A stretch of DNA of 64,000 nt, from positions 62,001 to 126,000 of the forward strand of contig NZ_NEXX01000001.1 of NCBI RefSeq assembly GCF_002174125.1, written 5' to 3'. The position numbers and the translations under genes are program-made. Shown here one piece after another: positions 1 to 7,372 of the stretch; the first letter of the stretch is position 1; every line of letters starts with the position of its first letter. The DNA comes from Acinetobacter populi. Its GTDB lineage: Bacteria; Pseudomonadota; Gammaproteobacteria; Pseudomonadales; Moraxellaceae. Under the pieces are notes generated by a model. It saw only the letters and a list, made by a program, of their open reading frames with translations, was not told the DNA's origin and did not search any database.

Positions 1-57
1 GCAGGTTCAAACCTGATCATGAAGTTTTCTCAGGATTATTTCACTGCACAATCTTAA
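1..57 (+). CDS. 3' end of an unidentified upstream gene (partial)
   Basis: Frame 1 is open from the window edge and stops at TAA 55-57, giving an 18-residue C-terminal tail. A terminator-like hairpin follows at 83-123, which supports a real gene ending here. The tail is too short to assign a family. The next gene, a thiolase, runs in the same direction, so an acyl-CoA or short-chain fatty acid function is possible but only a guess. Confidence 0.4.
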   Translation, partial: AGSNLIMKFSQDYFTAQS

Positions 58-82
58 ATGATTGGCTTAAATCATTAAACCC

Positions 83-128
83 AAGTATTGCCAATGGGTA
101 TACCATCATCATGGGCAATACTTGTTTT
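83..128 (+). terminator. hairpin terminator of the upstream gene
   Basis: AAGTATTGCC (83-92) pairs perfectly with GGCAATACTT (114-123). A TTGTTTT stretch follows. It separates the partial upstream gene from the thiolase. Confidence 0.55.
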
Positions 129-156
129 AGCCCAATAAAGCAATGGAAAAATCAAA

Positions 157-1326
157 ATGATCGTTATTGTAAATGCAGCACGAACTGCAATGGGAAGTTT
201 TCAAGGGACGGTATCCGGATTGACTGCACCAAATCTGGGGGCAGTTGCCATCAAGGCAGCAGTTGAACGGGCCAATCTTAGCCCAAATGATATTGATGAA
301 GTGATTTTTGGCTGTGTTTTACCCGCAGGCGTTAAGCAAGGTCCTGCCCGTCAAGCCATGCGTGAAGCTGGATTACCTGATTCTACCGGTGCTGTCACCA
401 TCAATAAAATTTGCGGTTCCGGTATGAAGGCTGTGATGCAGGCAGCAGACATGATTAAAGCTGGCAGCGCCAATATTGTGGTGGCTGGTGGTATGGAATC
501 CATGAGCAATGCCCCATATCTGTTACCCAAAGCTCGCACAGGCTATCGTATGGGTCATGGCGAGATCAAGGATCATATGTTCCTTGAAGGTCTGGAAGAT
601 GCCGAAACCGGGTTGTCTATGGGTGTGCTGGCACAGCAAATGGCCGATCAAAAAGGCTATAGCCGTGAGCAAATGGATCAGTTTGCCATTCGCTCACTGA
701 CTCGTGCCCAGACAGCCATTGGCGAAGGTTACTTTAAAGACGAAATTGCACCGATCACGGTTAAAACCCGCAAAGGTGAGGTGATTTTTGCACAAGACGA
801 ACAACCAGCCAAAGGCAATATCGAAAAAATCCCGACACTGAAACCTGCATTTGCCAAAGACGGTACCATTACTGCGGCAAATTCAAGTTCCATCAGTGAT
901 GGTGCATCTGCATTGGTCATCATGTCTGAAGAGCAAGCACAGCAACGTCATTTGCAACCCTTGGCAAAAGTGCTGGCCTATGCATCCCATTCACAGCATC
1001 CGTCAGAGTTTACCATTGCGCCCGTTGGTGCCATTGAAAAAGTATTAAAACAGACTGGCTGGCAAGCAAGTGATGTGGATTTATGGGAAATCAATGAAGC
1101 CTTTGCCATGGTGACTATGGCTGCAATTGATGCTTTTGCGCTTGATGCAGAAAAAGTCAATATCAATGGCGGGGCCTGTGCATTGGGTCATCCATTGGGT
1201 TCATCCGGTTCACGCATTATTGTCACGCTGATCCATGCCTTAAAACGCACAGGTGGTAAAAAAGGTATTGCGGCATTATGTATCGGTGGTGGTGAAGCAA
1301 CTGCTATCGCGATTGAACTCTATTAA
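157..1326 (+). CDS. acetyl-CoA acetyltransferase (thiolase)
   Basis: Thiolase of 389 aa, the usual length for the family. It condenses two acetyl-CoA to acetoacetyl-CoA, or cleaves 3-ketoacyl-CoA, in the cytoplasm. Visible active-site elements are the acyl-accepting Cys86 in NKICGSGM, His345 in the GHPLGSSGSR block, and Cys375 in LCIGGGEA. Start ATG 157 has a GGAAAA ribosome site eight bases upstream. The next gene, 144 bases downstream on the same strand, is a CoA-transferase/acetyl-CoA hydrolase, but a hairpin lies between them, so they may not be fully co-transcribed. Biosynthetic (AtoB/PhaA) and degradative thiolases are not separable by eye, so no gene symbol is given. Confidence 0.93.
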   Translation: MIVIVNAARTAMGSFQGTVSGLTAPNLGAVAIKAAVERANLSPNDIDEVIFGCVLPAGVKQGPARQAMREAGLPDSTGAVTINKICGSGMKAVMQAADMIKAGSANIVVAGGMESMSNAPYLLPKARTGYRMGHGEIKDHMFLEGLEDAETGLSMGVLAQQMADQKGYSREQMDQFAIRSLTRAQTAIGEGYFKDEIAPITVKTRKGEVIFAQDEQPAKGNIEKIPTLKPAFAKDGTITAANSSSISDGASALVIMSEEQAQQRHLQPLAKVLAYASHSQHPSEFTIAPVGAIEKVLKQTGWQASDVDLWEINEAFAMVTMAAIDAFALDAEKVNINGGACALGHPLGSSGSRIIVTLIHALKRTGGKKGIAALCIGGGEATAIAIELY

Positions 1327-1336
1327 TTCCAGCACA

Positions 1337-1376
1337 TTAAATGATGAATACAAGCCATTGCGTATTCCTCATTTAA
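1337..1376 (+). terminator. hairpin between thiolase and CoA-transferase
   Basis: TTAAATGA-t-GAATAC (1337-1351) pairs with GTATTC-c-TCATTTAA (1362-1376), a 14-bp stem with one mismatch. An AT-rich stretch follows rather than a clean T run. It could be a weak terminator or attenuate readthrough into the next gene. Confidence 0.4.
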
Positions 1377-1469
1377 TTTAAAAATTTTACAGACTGAAAT
1401 TTTCATTTTCCTCGTTTTGCAACGTAGGGACAGGATTTTTCATGCTTCAAATCTAGGTGAGTAAACACG

Positions 1470-2954
1470 ATGTCTACAAATCGTATTCGTTTAGCTGCTG
1501 TACAAGATAAAGTCATGCCAGTTGAACAGGCTGTACAACTGATTAAAAATGGCATGGTTGTGGGTATGAGTGGCTTTGGCGGTGCAGGCGATGCCAAAAG
1601 TTTGCCTTTGGCACTGGCAGAACACACCAAGACCCATCCGCTTAAAATTTCCTTTGTCACAGGGGCCAGTCTAGGTAATCAGATTGATGGCAAGCTTGCC
1701 GCTGCCCATGCCCTGTCACGTCGTATGCCCTTTCAGGCAGATCCCGTATTACGTAAAGCCATTAACAGTGGCGAAGTGATGTTTATCGATCAGCATTTAT
1801 CTGAAACATTAGATCAAATGCGCCATCATATGATTGCGAAACCTGATATTGCCATTATTTCTGCGGTTGCCATTACCGAAGAAGGCTATATCATTCCAAC
1901 CTCATCAGTTGGTAATTCTGCGGGTTTTGTCGATATGGCAAAACAAGTGATTGTAGAAATTGATCACACCCTGCCTGTAACGTTGGAAGGTGTGCATGAT
2001 GTCTATGCACCTGCTACCCGTCCTCATCGCGGCCCTATTCCACTGATTGAAGTAAATGATCGGATTGGTACAATTGGCATTAAAGTTGATCCAGCAAAAA
2101 TCGTGGCAATTGTGGAGAATCATATTCCCGATACGCCAGCATTAATGACAGATCCTGATGCAGACACGCAAATTATTGCCAATCATCTGATTCATTTCTT
2201 TGAGCAGGAAGTTGCCGCAGGTCGTCTGCCTGAAAATCTGGGGCCATTGCAATCCGGTGTAGGTTCCATTGCCAATGCGGTACTGGCTGGTTTTGAAACC
2301 TCAAACTTCAAAAATCTGGAAATGTATTCAGAAGTATTACAGGATTGTACCTTTCATCTGATTGATACGGGCAAAATGACTTTTGCTTCCGGTTGTTCAT
2401 TAACCGTCAGCCCAAAATATGCAGAACGTGTTATTGCGCATATGGATCAGTACAAAGATAAAATTGTGCTGCGTCCACAGGAAATTTCCAATAATCCGGA
2501 ACTGATTCGTCGGCTAGGGATCATCGCCATTAATACAGCGATTGAATTTGATATTTATGGCAATGTTAATTCAACCCATGTTAGCGGTACACGCATGATG
2601 AACGGTATTGGCGGTTCTGGTGACTTTGCCCGTAATGCACATATTTCTATTTTTGTGACCAAATCCATTGCCAAAGGCGGTGCAATTTCCTCCGTTGTGC
2701 CGATGGTAAGTCATGTTGATCATACCGAACATGATGTGGATATTCTGGTCACAGAACAAGGTTTGGCAGATTTACGCGGTCTTGCGCCACGGGAACGTGC
2801 CCGCGTTATCATCGACAACTGTGTACATCCTGATTATCAGGCAGCACTGAATGATTATTTTGATCGAGCCTGTGCGATTGGTGGTCACACACCACATATT
2901 TTAAGGGAAGCCTTATCTTGGCATGACAAGCTGGAACAAACCGGTCATATGTAA
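1470..2954 (+). CDS. acetyl-CoA hydrolase / succinyl-CoA:acetate CoA-transferase family protein
   Basis: Cytoplasmic CoA-transferase of 494 aa (acetyl-CoA hydrolase N- and C-terminal domains, Cat1/AarC type). The family moves CoA between succinyl-CoA or other acyl-CoAs and acetate. Glu288 in MYSEVLQ sits where the catalytic glutamate of AarC-type enzymes is found, and the glycine-rich GIGGSGDFARNA block near residues 379-390 is a family signature. Start ATG 1470 follows AGGTGAGTAAACACG. It lies downstream of a thiolase and ends before a convergent gene with a shared hairpin at 2967-2989. Family assignment is firm; the real acyl donor and acceptor cannot be read from sequence. Confidence 0.9.
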   Translation: MSTNRIRLAAVQDKVMPVEQAVQLIKNGMVVGMSGFGGAGDAKSLPLALAEHTKTHPLKISFVTGASLGNQIDGKLAAAHALSRRMPFQADPVLRKAINSGEVMFIDQHLSETLDQMRHHMIAKPDIAIISAVAITEEGYIIPTSSVGNSAGFVDMAKQVIVEIDHTLPVTLEGVHDVYAPATRPHRGPIPLIEVNDRIGTIGIKVDPAKIVAIVENHIPDTPALMTDPDADTQIIANHLIHFFEQEVAAGRLPENLGPLQSGVGSIANAVLAGFETSNFKNLEMYSEVLQDCTFHLIDTGKMTFASGCSLTVSPKYAERVIAHMDQYKDKIVLRPQEISNNPELIRRLGIIAINTAIEFDIYGNVNSTHVSGTRMMNGIGGSGDFARNAHISIFVTKSIAKGGAISSVVPMVSHVDHTEHDVDILVTEQGLADLRGLAPRERARVIIDNCVHPDYQAALNDYFDRACAIGGHTPHILREALSWHDKLEQTGHM

Positions 2955-2966
2955 TAGATTATAATC

Positions 2967-2989
2967 AGGCTGTTGCTTAACAACAGCCT
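2967..2989. terminator. bidirectional hairpin between convergent genes
   Basis: AGGCTGTTG (2967-2975) and CAACAGCCT (2981-2989) form a perfect 9-bp stem with a 5-nt loop, between the CoA-transferase and the convergent reductase gene. T runs are weak on both sides. Confidence 0.55.
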
Positions 2990-3015
2990 AGATTTACCAT
3001 AATTCTTAATTATCA

Positions 3016-3960
3016 CTATGATTTTATCTGAATCACAATTTTACCTTGACTACGTCCGGAACGACTACGTTCATATGCGGCTTGACTATCAACCAAAGGA
3101 TAAATACTGTCGATAATCACCTTGACTTGACTGGCCGCGATCCATTGTGAAATTTGATCCAGATCCTCTTTATAGGACTCAACTTTAATCAAAGCGGTAT
3201 GTTTTGCGCGATGGAAAAATGTTCCCAATACCGCTGTTGCATTCCCACCTGTAGAAATAAAGTAGCCATTGTCTCCTCGTAACTTTTTACAACTTTTTGC
3301 TGTTTCATGAGAAGTCACGTCAAAAACCAGATCAAATGTTCCTGCACTGGCTCTAAAATCTCCCAAAGTATAGTCAATAATCTCATCCGCACCCAATGAC
3401 TTAACCAACTCAATATTACGGGTGCTACAGACTGCCGTGACCTGACAACCGAGTGCTTTTGCAATCTGTACAGCAAAGGTTCCTACTCCACCTGATGCGC
3501 CAATAATAAGAACTGAACTGCCAGCTTTAGCACCACCCTTTCTTAATCCCTGTAACGCAGTTTGTGCGGCAAGCGGTACACATGCTGCTTCCTGAAAACT
3601 CAAATGTTCAGGTATATGCGTAATCCGACCTTGATTGATTGAGGTGTATTCTGCCAATGATGCAGTACGTAAACGCATGTCCATACCATAAACCCGATCA
3701 CCAAGATCAAATTGACTGACATTTTTGCCTTTACTCACCACAATGCCAGCCAGATCATCGCCAAATAATGGCGGAAGAAACTTTGTCGTGACAGGAGTAA
3801 GTAATACAGACAAATGATAATTTAATTTCCAATCTTTGGGGTTAACCGAGGCTGCATGTACCTCTACTAGCACATCATCATCGGATAAATGCGGCGATTT
3901 AACCTGTGCTAAAGATAATTTTGCATTTAAACCCCAGCCTTTTGTTGTAATTGCTTCCAT
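3016..3960 (-). CDS. NADPH:quinone reductase-like MDR oxidoreductase
   Basis: Medium-chain dehydrogenase/reductase of 314 aa, quinone oxidoreductase branch, probably a cytoplasmic NADPH-dependent reductase of enones or quinones. It has an N-terminal GroES-like fold (SVNPKDWKL), then a Rossmann fold with GASGGVG near residue 150. The cysteine and histidine set of zinc alcohol dehydrogenases is absent. An in-frame start 26 codons upstream exists, but ATG at 3960 has AGGA nine bases before it and begins at the conserved MEAITTKGW-like N-terminus. It is transcribed divergently from a dienelactone hydrolase through a shared operator-promoter region. Substrate unknown. Confidence 0.85.
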   Translation of the reverse strand: MEAITTKGWGLNAKLSLAQVKSPHLSDDDVLVEVHAASVNPKDWKLNYHLSVLLTPVTTKFLPPLFGDDLAGIVVSKGKNVSQFDLGDRVYGMDMRLRTASLAEYTSINQGRITHIPEHLSFQEAACVPLAAQTALQGLRKGGAKAGSSVLIIGASGGVGTFAVQIAKALGCQVTAVCSTRNIELVKSLGADEIIDYTLGDFRASAGTFDLVFDVTSHETAKSCKKLRGDNGYFISTGGNATAVLGTFFHRAKHTALIKVESYKEDLDQISQWIAASQVKVIIDSIYPLVDSQAAYERSRSGRSQGKIVIQIKS

Positions 3961-4062
3961 TGATATCAATCCTGTTATATAGCGAGAAAGGTGTGGATCA
4001 TGAATTGTGCTTAAAAATAATAAAACATAAACCTTCACATATAGGTGTATTTATATACAACT

Positions 4063-4098
4063 CTATTACACTTGACAATACATATTGTCAAATATACA
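4063..4098. promoter_or_regulatory. divergent promoters built on a palindromic operator
   Basis: TTGACAATA (4072-4080), CA, TATTGTCAA (4083-4091) is a perfect 9-2-9 inverted repeat. Each arm doubles as a -35 box. Leftward, TTGACA (4091-4086) is 17 bp from TAATAG (4068-4063), for the reductase gene. Rightward, TTGACA (4072-4077) is followed by TATACA near 4093-4098, for the hydrolase gene. A dimeric repressor of the TetR/MarR kind bound here would shut both promoters; its gene is not evident nearby. Confidence 0.6.
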
Positions 4099-4139
4099 TT
4101 AAACGGCAACACTCGCTGGAAAACAATCAAGGTATTAAA

Positions 4140-4814
4140 ATGAAAATAGCGACAATAAGTACTTCCATCCGTGATATAGATGTTGAAATCTATAGCCCAA
4201 AACAGCCCGAACAAGCACCGGGCATTTTATTGTTACATGAGCTTTTTGGCATACTGGATTTTTATCGTGAAGATGCACAGGCATTAGCTGATATGGGCTA
4301 TCTGGTTTACTTGCCAAATTTATTTACAGGCGGTGCTGTGCGTTATTGTGTACGTGCCATGGTGTCGAAAGCCGGACGAACGAATAGTATAAATAGTGAT
4401 ACCAATCAAGAAATCAATGAATTACTAGACATATTAAAAAATGATCCACAATGCAATGGACGTTTAGGCATGTTAGGTCAATGCTTGACAGGAGGTTATG
4501 TGATCCAAATGGCAAAACGTCCAGATCTATTAGCCCCTGTGGTCTATCATCATTCTCTGGGAATGGAAGGTAGTGGAATTCCCAATAATGAAACACTAGA
4601 TGGAATTCGCCTACTCCAAGGGCATTGGTCCAATATAGATCCTATTTGTCCTGCCTCAAAACGTAATAGATTAATCACTGCTTTAGGTGATCGAGTGGAA
4701 GCTTATACCTACAATATGCCACATGGTTTTCGCAGTTTAAGCCGTGGTTTAGCTGATGCCAAAATTGTCTGGCAACGCACGCTGGATTTTTTTGAGCGGG
4801 AATTAAAACATTAA
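4140..4814 (+). CDS. dienelactone hydrolase family protein
   Basis: Alpha/beta hydrolase of 224 aa in the dienelactone hydrolase family. The pattern HELFG at 33-37, nucleophile Cys115 in GMLGQCLTGG, Asp167 in NIDPICP and His195 in MPHGF gives the Cys-Asp-His triad of that family. These enzymes hydrolyse lactones or esters in the cytoplasm. Start ATG 4140 is chosen over longer in-frame starts because AAGG lies seven bases upstream and the homologous N-terminus begins there. It shares a control region with the divergent reductase, which suggests a joint detoxification or lactone/enone breakdown role. Actual substrate unknown. Confidence 0.85.
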   Translation: MKIATISTSIRDIDVEIYSPKQPEQAPGILLLHELFGILDFYREDAQALADMGYLVYLPNLFTGGAVRYCVRAMVSKAGRTNSINSDTNQEINELLDILKNDPQCNGRLGMLGQCLTGGYVIQMAKRPDLLAPVVYHHSLGMEGSGIPNNETLDGIRLLQGHWSNIDPICPASKRNRLITALGDRVEAYTYNMPHGFRSLSRGLADAKIVWQRTLDFFERELKH

Positions 4815-4855
4815 AATCCATTGATCAAGCGATTTACCATCTTCATATACCTCAA

Positions 4856-5044
4856 TTGTATTTTATTAGCGACATTGGCCGTGAAGTATATAATGATAAG
4901 AAACTGATGCCTTGCTCAGTAGACAAGGCATCAATATTATCACTGCATTATCCAAGCAATGCTGATCATCCAGCTAAAATTGGAAATATACACTGTCGAC
5001 ATTGGCAACCAAATACTCATCTAAGCATGTTTCCTAAAATGTAA
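4856..5044 (+). other. possible gene relic or non-coding stretch
   Basis: The 241 bases between the hydrolase stop and the permease 3' end hold an open frame to TAA 5042-5044. It has only a TTG start and the frame stays open further upstream, overlapping the hydrolase stop. No ribosome site and no recognised family. It may be the remnant of a decayed gene or chance. Confidence 0.12.
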
Positions 5045-5055
5045 TCACCCACCCT

Positions 5056-7197
5056 TTAGGAAATATTCTGTTCATGTTGCCGCAACAACCTTGCCACCCA
5101 AACCACTAGAACTAGAATCGGAATACCAATCAAAGTGGTCATCAAAAAGAAATTTGGATAGCCGATATTGGTCACAATTGTACCCGAATACCCACCCAAA
5201 ATTTTTGGTGTTAAGGTCATCAAGGAGCTAAAAATTGCATACTGTACTGCGGTAAATGACACACTGGTTAAACTGGACAGAAAAGCAATAAATGCTGCAC
5301 CCGCCAAACCCGATGCCAGATTATCCATCACAATGGCAAGATAGAGCCATAATTTGCTATATTCTTTCACCACTTTACCCGATACGGTATAACTTGCCTG
5401 ATGAGGATCAATTAACGGTAAAGGATCAAGTAAATTATTCAATTGATAGCTTTGCGAATGGCTTGCTGTATCAACCTGATAACTGGTCAGGGCTTGTAAT
5501 TCCTGTGTGCCGAGTGCATAACGTGCACTGATCTGATGGCGATTGGCTTTCGCTAAGGTGTCGCCTGGAATTGCTACACTAAAGCTGCCATTTTGATCAA
5601 TTTTGGCTTCAAAATTTTGACCATCCAATGCCAATGTCACCACACTTTTTTGCGCCAGCTGCTCTGCATTTAAGCCCAAGATTTGTCCGTCCACCACCAG
5701 ACTTTGGCCCAGTTCATCTTTTTGTAAAACACCATCACCAGTTAAAGGTAAAAATTGTATTTGTATCGGTTGGTCGGGCTGTGTATGTAGAAAAGGCAAT
5801 TGACGTTGCACCTGATAATCCCGATTTTGATAGGCAACGCTGGTAACAATTTCCTTGTCATTCATTAAAACACTGCTAGGGACTTCTACTTTCCAGAATC
5901 CGACTTCATCGGTACTGGCCTGATACTGCTGTCCACCGACACTGACCGTCACATCTGAAGTGGCAGCACCAGACTTGACCAATCCGATAAAAATCAGATT
6001 GGTACTACTGGCAAGTACCGCACCGATAAACATCACTTTCATGATATTAAAACGCTGCGATAACAATCCACCGAGAAAACCGCCAATTAAGGTAAATAAC
6101 ACCCCATAAATTTTGACCGCCTCGGCAATTTGCTCTTTACTAAAGTTCATGTCCTGATAAAAGACATTGGAAATCACCCCGGCAATAATATCGGAAATAC
6201 GGAAAAAACCAATCAACAGTAATAGTACCAGTGCCAGTTTGACCCCGTAGCGTTTAAAGAAATCTGCAATTGGGGCAACCCAAGTTTCAACGGCCATCTG
6301 TTTATTGACTGCACCGGCTTTGACCAATAAGGTGCCAACCACAAAAGCAATGACACCAGAACCAATAAATCGCACGGCTTCCAAAGCAAAAGATAAAAAT
6401 GGATCGGCGACAGCAATCTGTCCAATCACCTGTCCTAGCACAATAAATGCTGTCACAAAACTGGCAACTGCACATAAAAATACTATCACCAGACGTAAAT
6501 AATCAGATTTTTGATAATTTTTATAGACCCGGTTAACCTGTGGCTCGCGGACCAGCAACGTGGTAATCAAACCAATTACCATCACAGTTGCCATGATGAA
6601 ATAGGTACTCTGCCATGCTTCATAAATATAATTGCCTTTGGCTGTCCCCAAACCAGAGGCAATAAATAAAGCACCTGCCCCTGCCACAATCATGCCAATA
6701 CGGTAGCCAGCATTATAAGTTGATGCCAGTACAGTCTGCATCTCGGTTTCAGCCAGTTCAATCCGGTAGGCATCAATTACAATGTCCTGTGTAGCCGAAG
6801 CAAACCCTAACAACACTGCCCCGACTGCCATTTGTATTAAAGCACTTTGTCCCAGTGCCGGATTAGACATCGCCATGACACAGATCGCACAAATAATCAG
6901 ACACTGGGCAATCAATAGCCATGCCCGGCGGCGTCCCAGTTTCTTGGTCATATACGGTACTGGAATTTCATCGATTAATGGTGCCCAGACAAATTTAAAG
7001 GAATAACCAAGAGCAGCCCAGCTAAACATGGTCACTGCACTTTTATTGATGCCTGCTTCACCTAGCCACAAGGACAAACTGGAAAAAATCAAAAGAATGG
7101 GAATCCCTGCCGAGAAGCCCAAAAACAGCATAATGATGGCACGACGGTCCAAAAATGCTGAAAATGCATTGGCCCAGTTTTTTGATTTACTGCTCAT
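5056..7197 (-). CDS. ampG: AmpG-family muropeptide MFS permease with periplasmic insertion
   Basis: Inner-membrane major facilitator of 713 aa, of the AmpG type that imports anhydro-muropeptides for cell-wall recycling. About 14 hydrophobic helices are visible: eleven between residues 20 and 408, and three from 616 to 705. The cytoplasmic loop after helix 2 has the family motif region DEIPVPYMTKKLGRRR. Between helices 11 and 12, residues ~411-614 (5356-5967) form a hydrophilic, beta-rich insertion of roughly 200 residues with repeated GQ/DGQ and D-x-G-x-F segments. With the N-terminus inside, this loop lies in the periplasm. Ordinary AmpG proteins are near 490-550 aa, so the insertion explains the extra length. 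It is transcribed divergently from the Lon-like gene. Confidence 0.82.
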   Translation of the reverse strand: MSSKSKNWANAFSAFLDRRAIIMLFLGFSAGIPILLIFSSLSLWLGEAGINKSAVTMFSWAALGYSFKFVWAPLIDEIPVPYMTKKLGRRRAWLLIAQCLIICAICVMAMSNPALGQSALIQMAVGAVLLGFASATQDIVIDAYRIELAETEMQTVLASTYNAGYRIGMIVAGAGALFIASGLGTAKGNYIYEAWQSTYFIMATVMVIGLITTLLVREPQVNRVYKNYQKSDYLRLVIVFLCAVASFVTAFIVLGQVIGQIAVADPFLSFALEAVRFIGSGVIAFVVGTLLVKAGAVNKQMAVETWVAPIADFFKRYGVKLALVLLLLIGFFRISDIIAGVISNVFYQDMNFSKEQIAEAVKIYGVLFTLIGGFLGGLLSQRFNIMKVMFIGAVLASSTNLIFIGLVKSGAATSDVTVSVGGQQYQASTDEVGFWKVEVPSSVLMNDKEIVTSVAYQNRDYQVQRQLPFLHTQPDQPIQIQFLPLTGDGVLQKDELGQSLVVDGQILGLNAEQLAQKSVVTLALDGQNFEAKIDQNGSFSVAIPGDTLAKANRHQISARYALGTQELQALTSYQVDTASHSQSYQLNNLLDPLPLIDPHQASYTVSGKVVKEYSKLWLYLAIVMDNLASGLAGAAFIAFLSSLTSVSFTAVQYAIFSSLMTLTPKILGGYSGTIVTNIGYPNFFLMTTLIGIPILVLVVWVARLLRQHEQNIS

Positions 7198-7372
7198 CTA
7201 TGATTATTTTCCTATCAACCGATAAAGATATCTGCAAGCAGTAATCTGTTTTTCTAACAAGTTTTTACTGACGAAGCAAACGAAGAGATGTAATCTTAGA
7301 ATTACACTTGAATTAAAGCAATAAAACTGTCACCTTTATATACACTGTTTATACGACCCAATACCTCGTTTT

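Noticed and set aside
7289..7306. TGTAAT-N6-ATTACA inverted repeat between the AmpG and Lon-like genes
   Set aside because: Only six base pairs in an AT-rich region; not distinguishable from chance.
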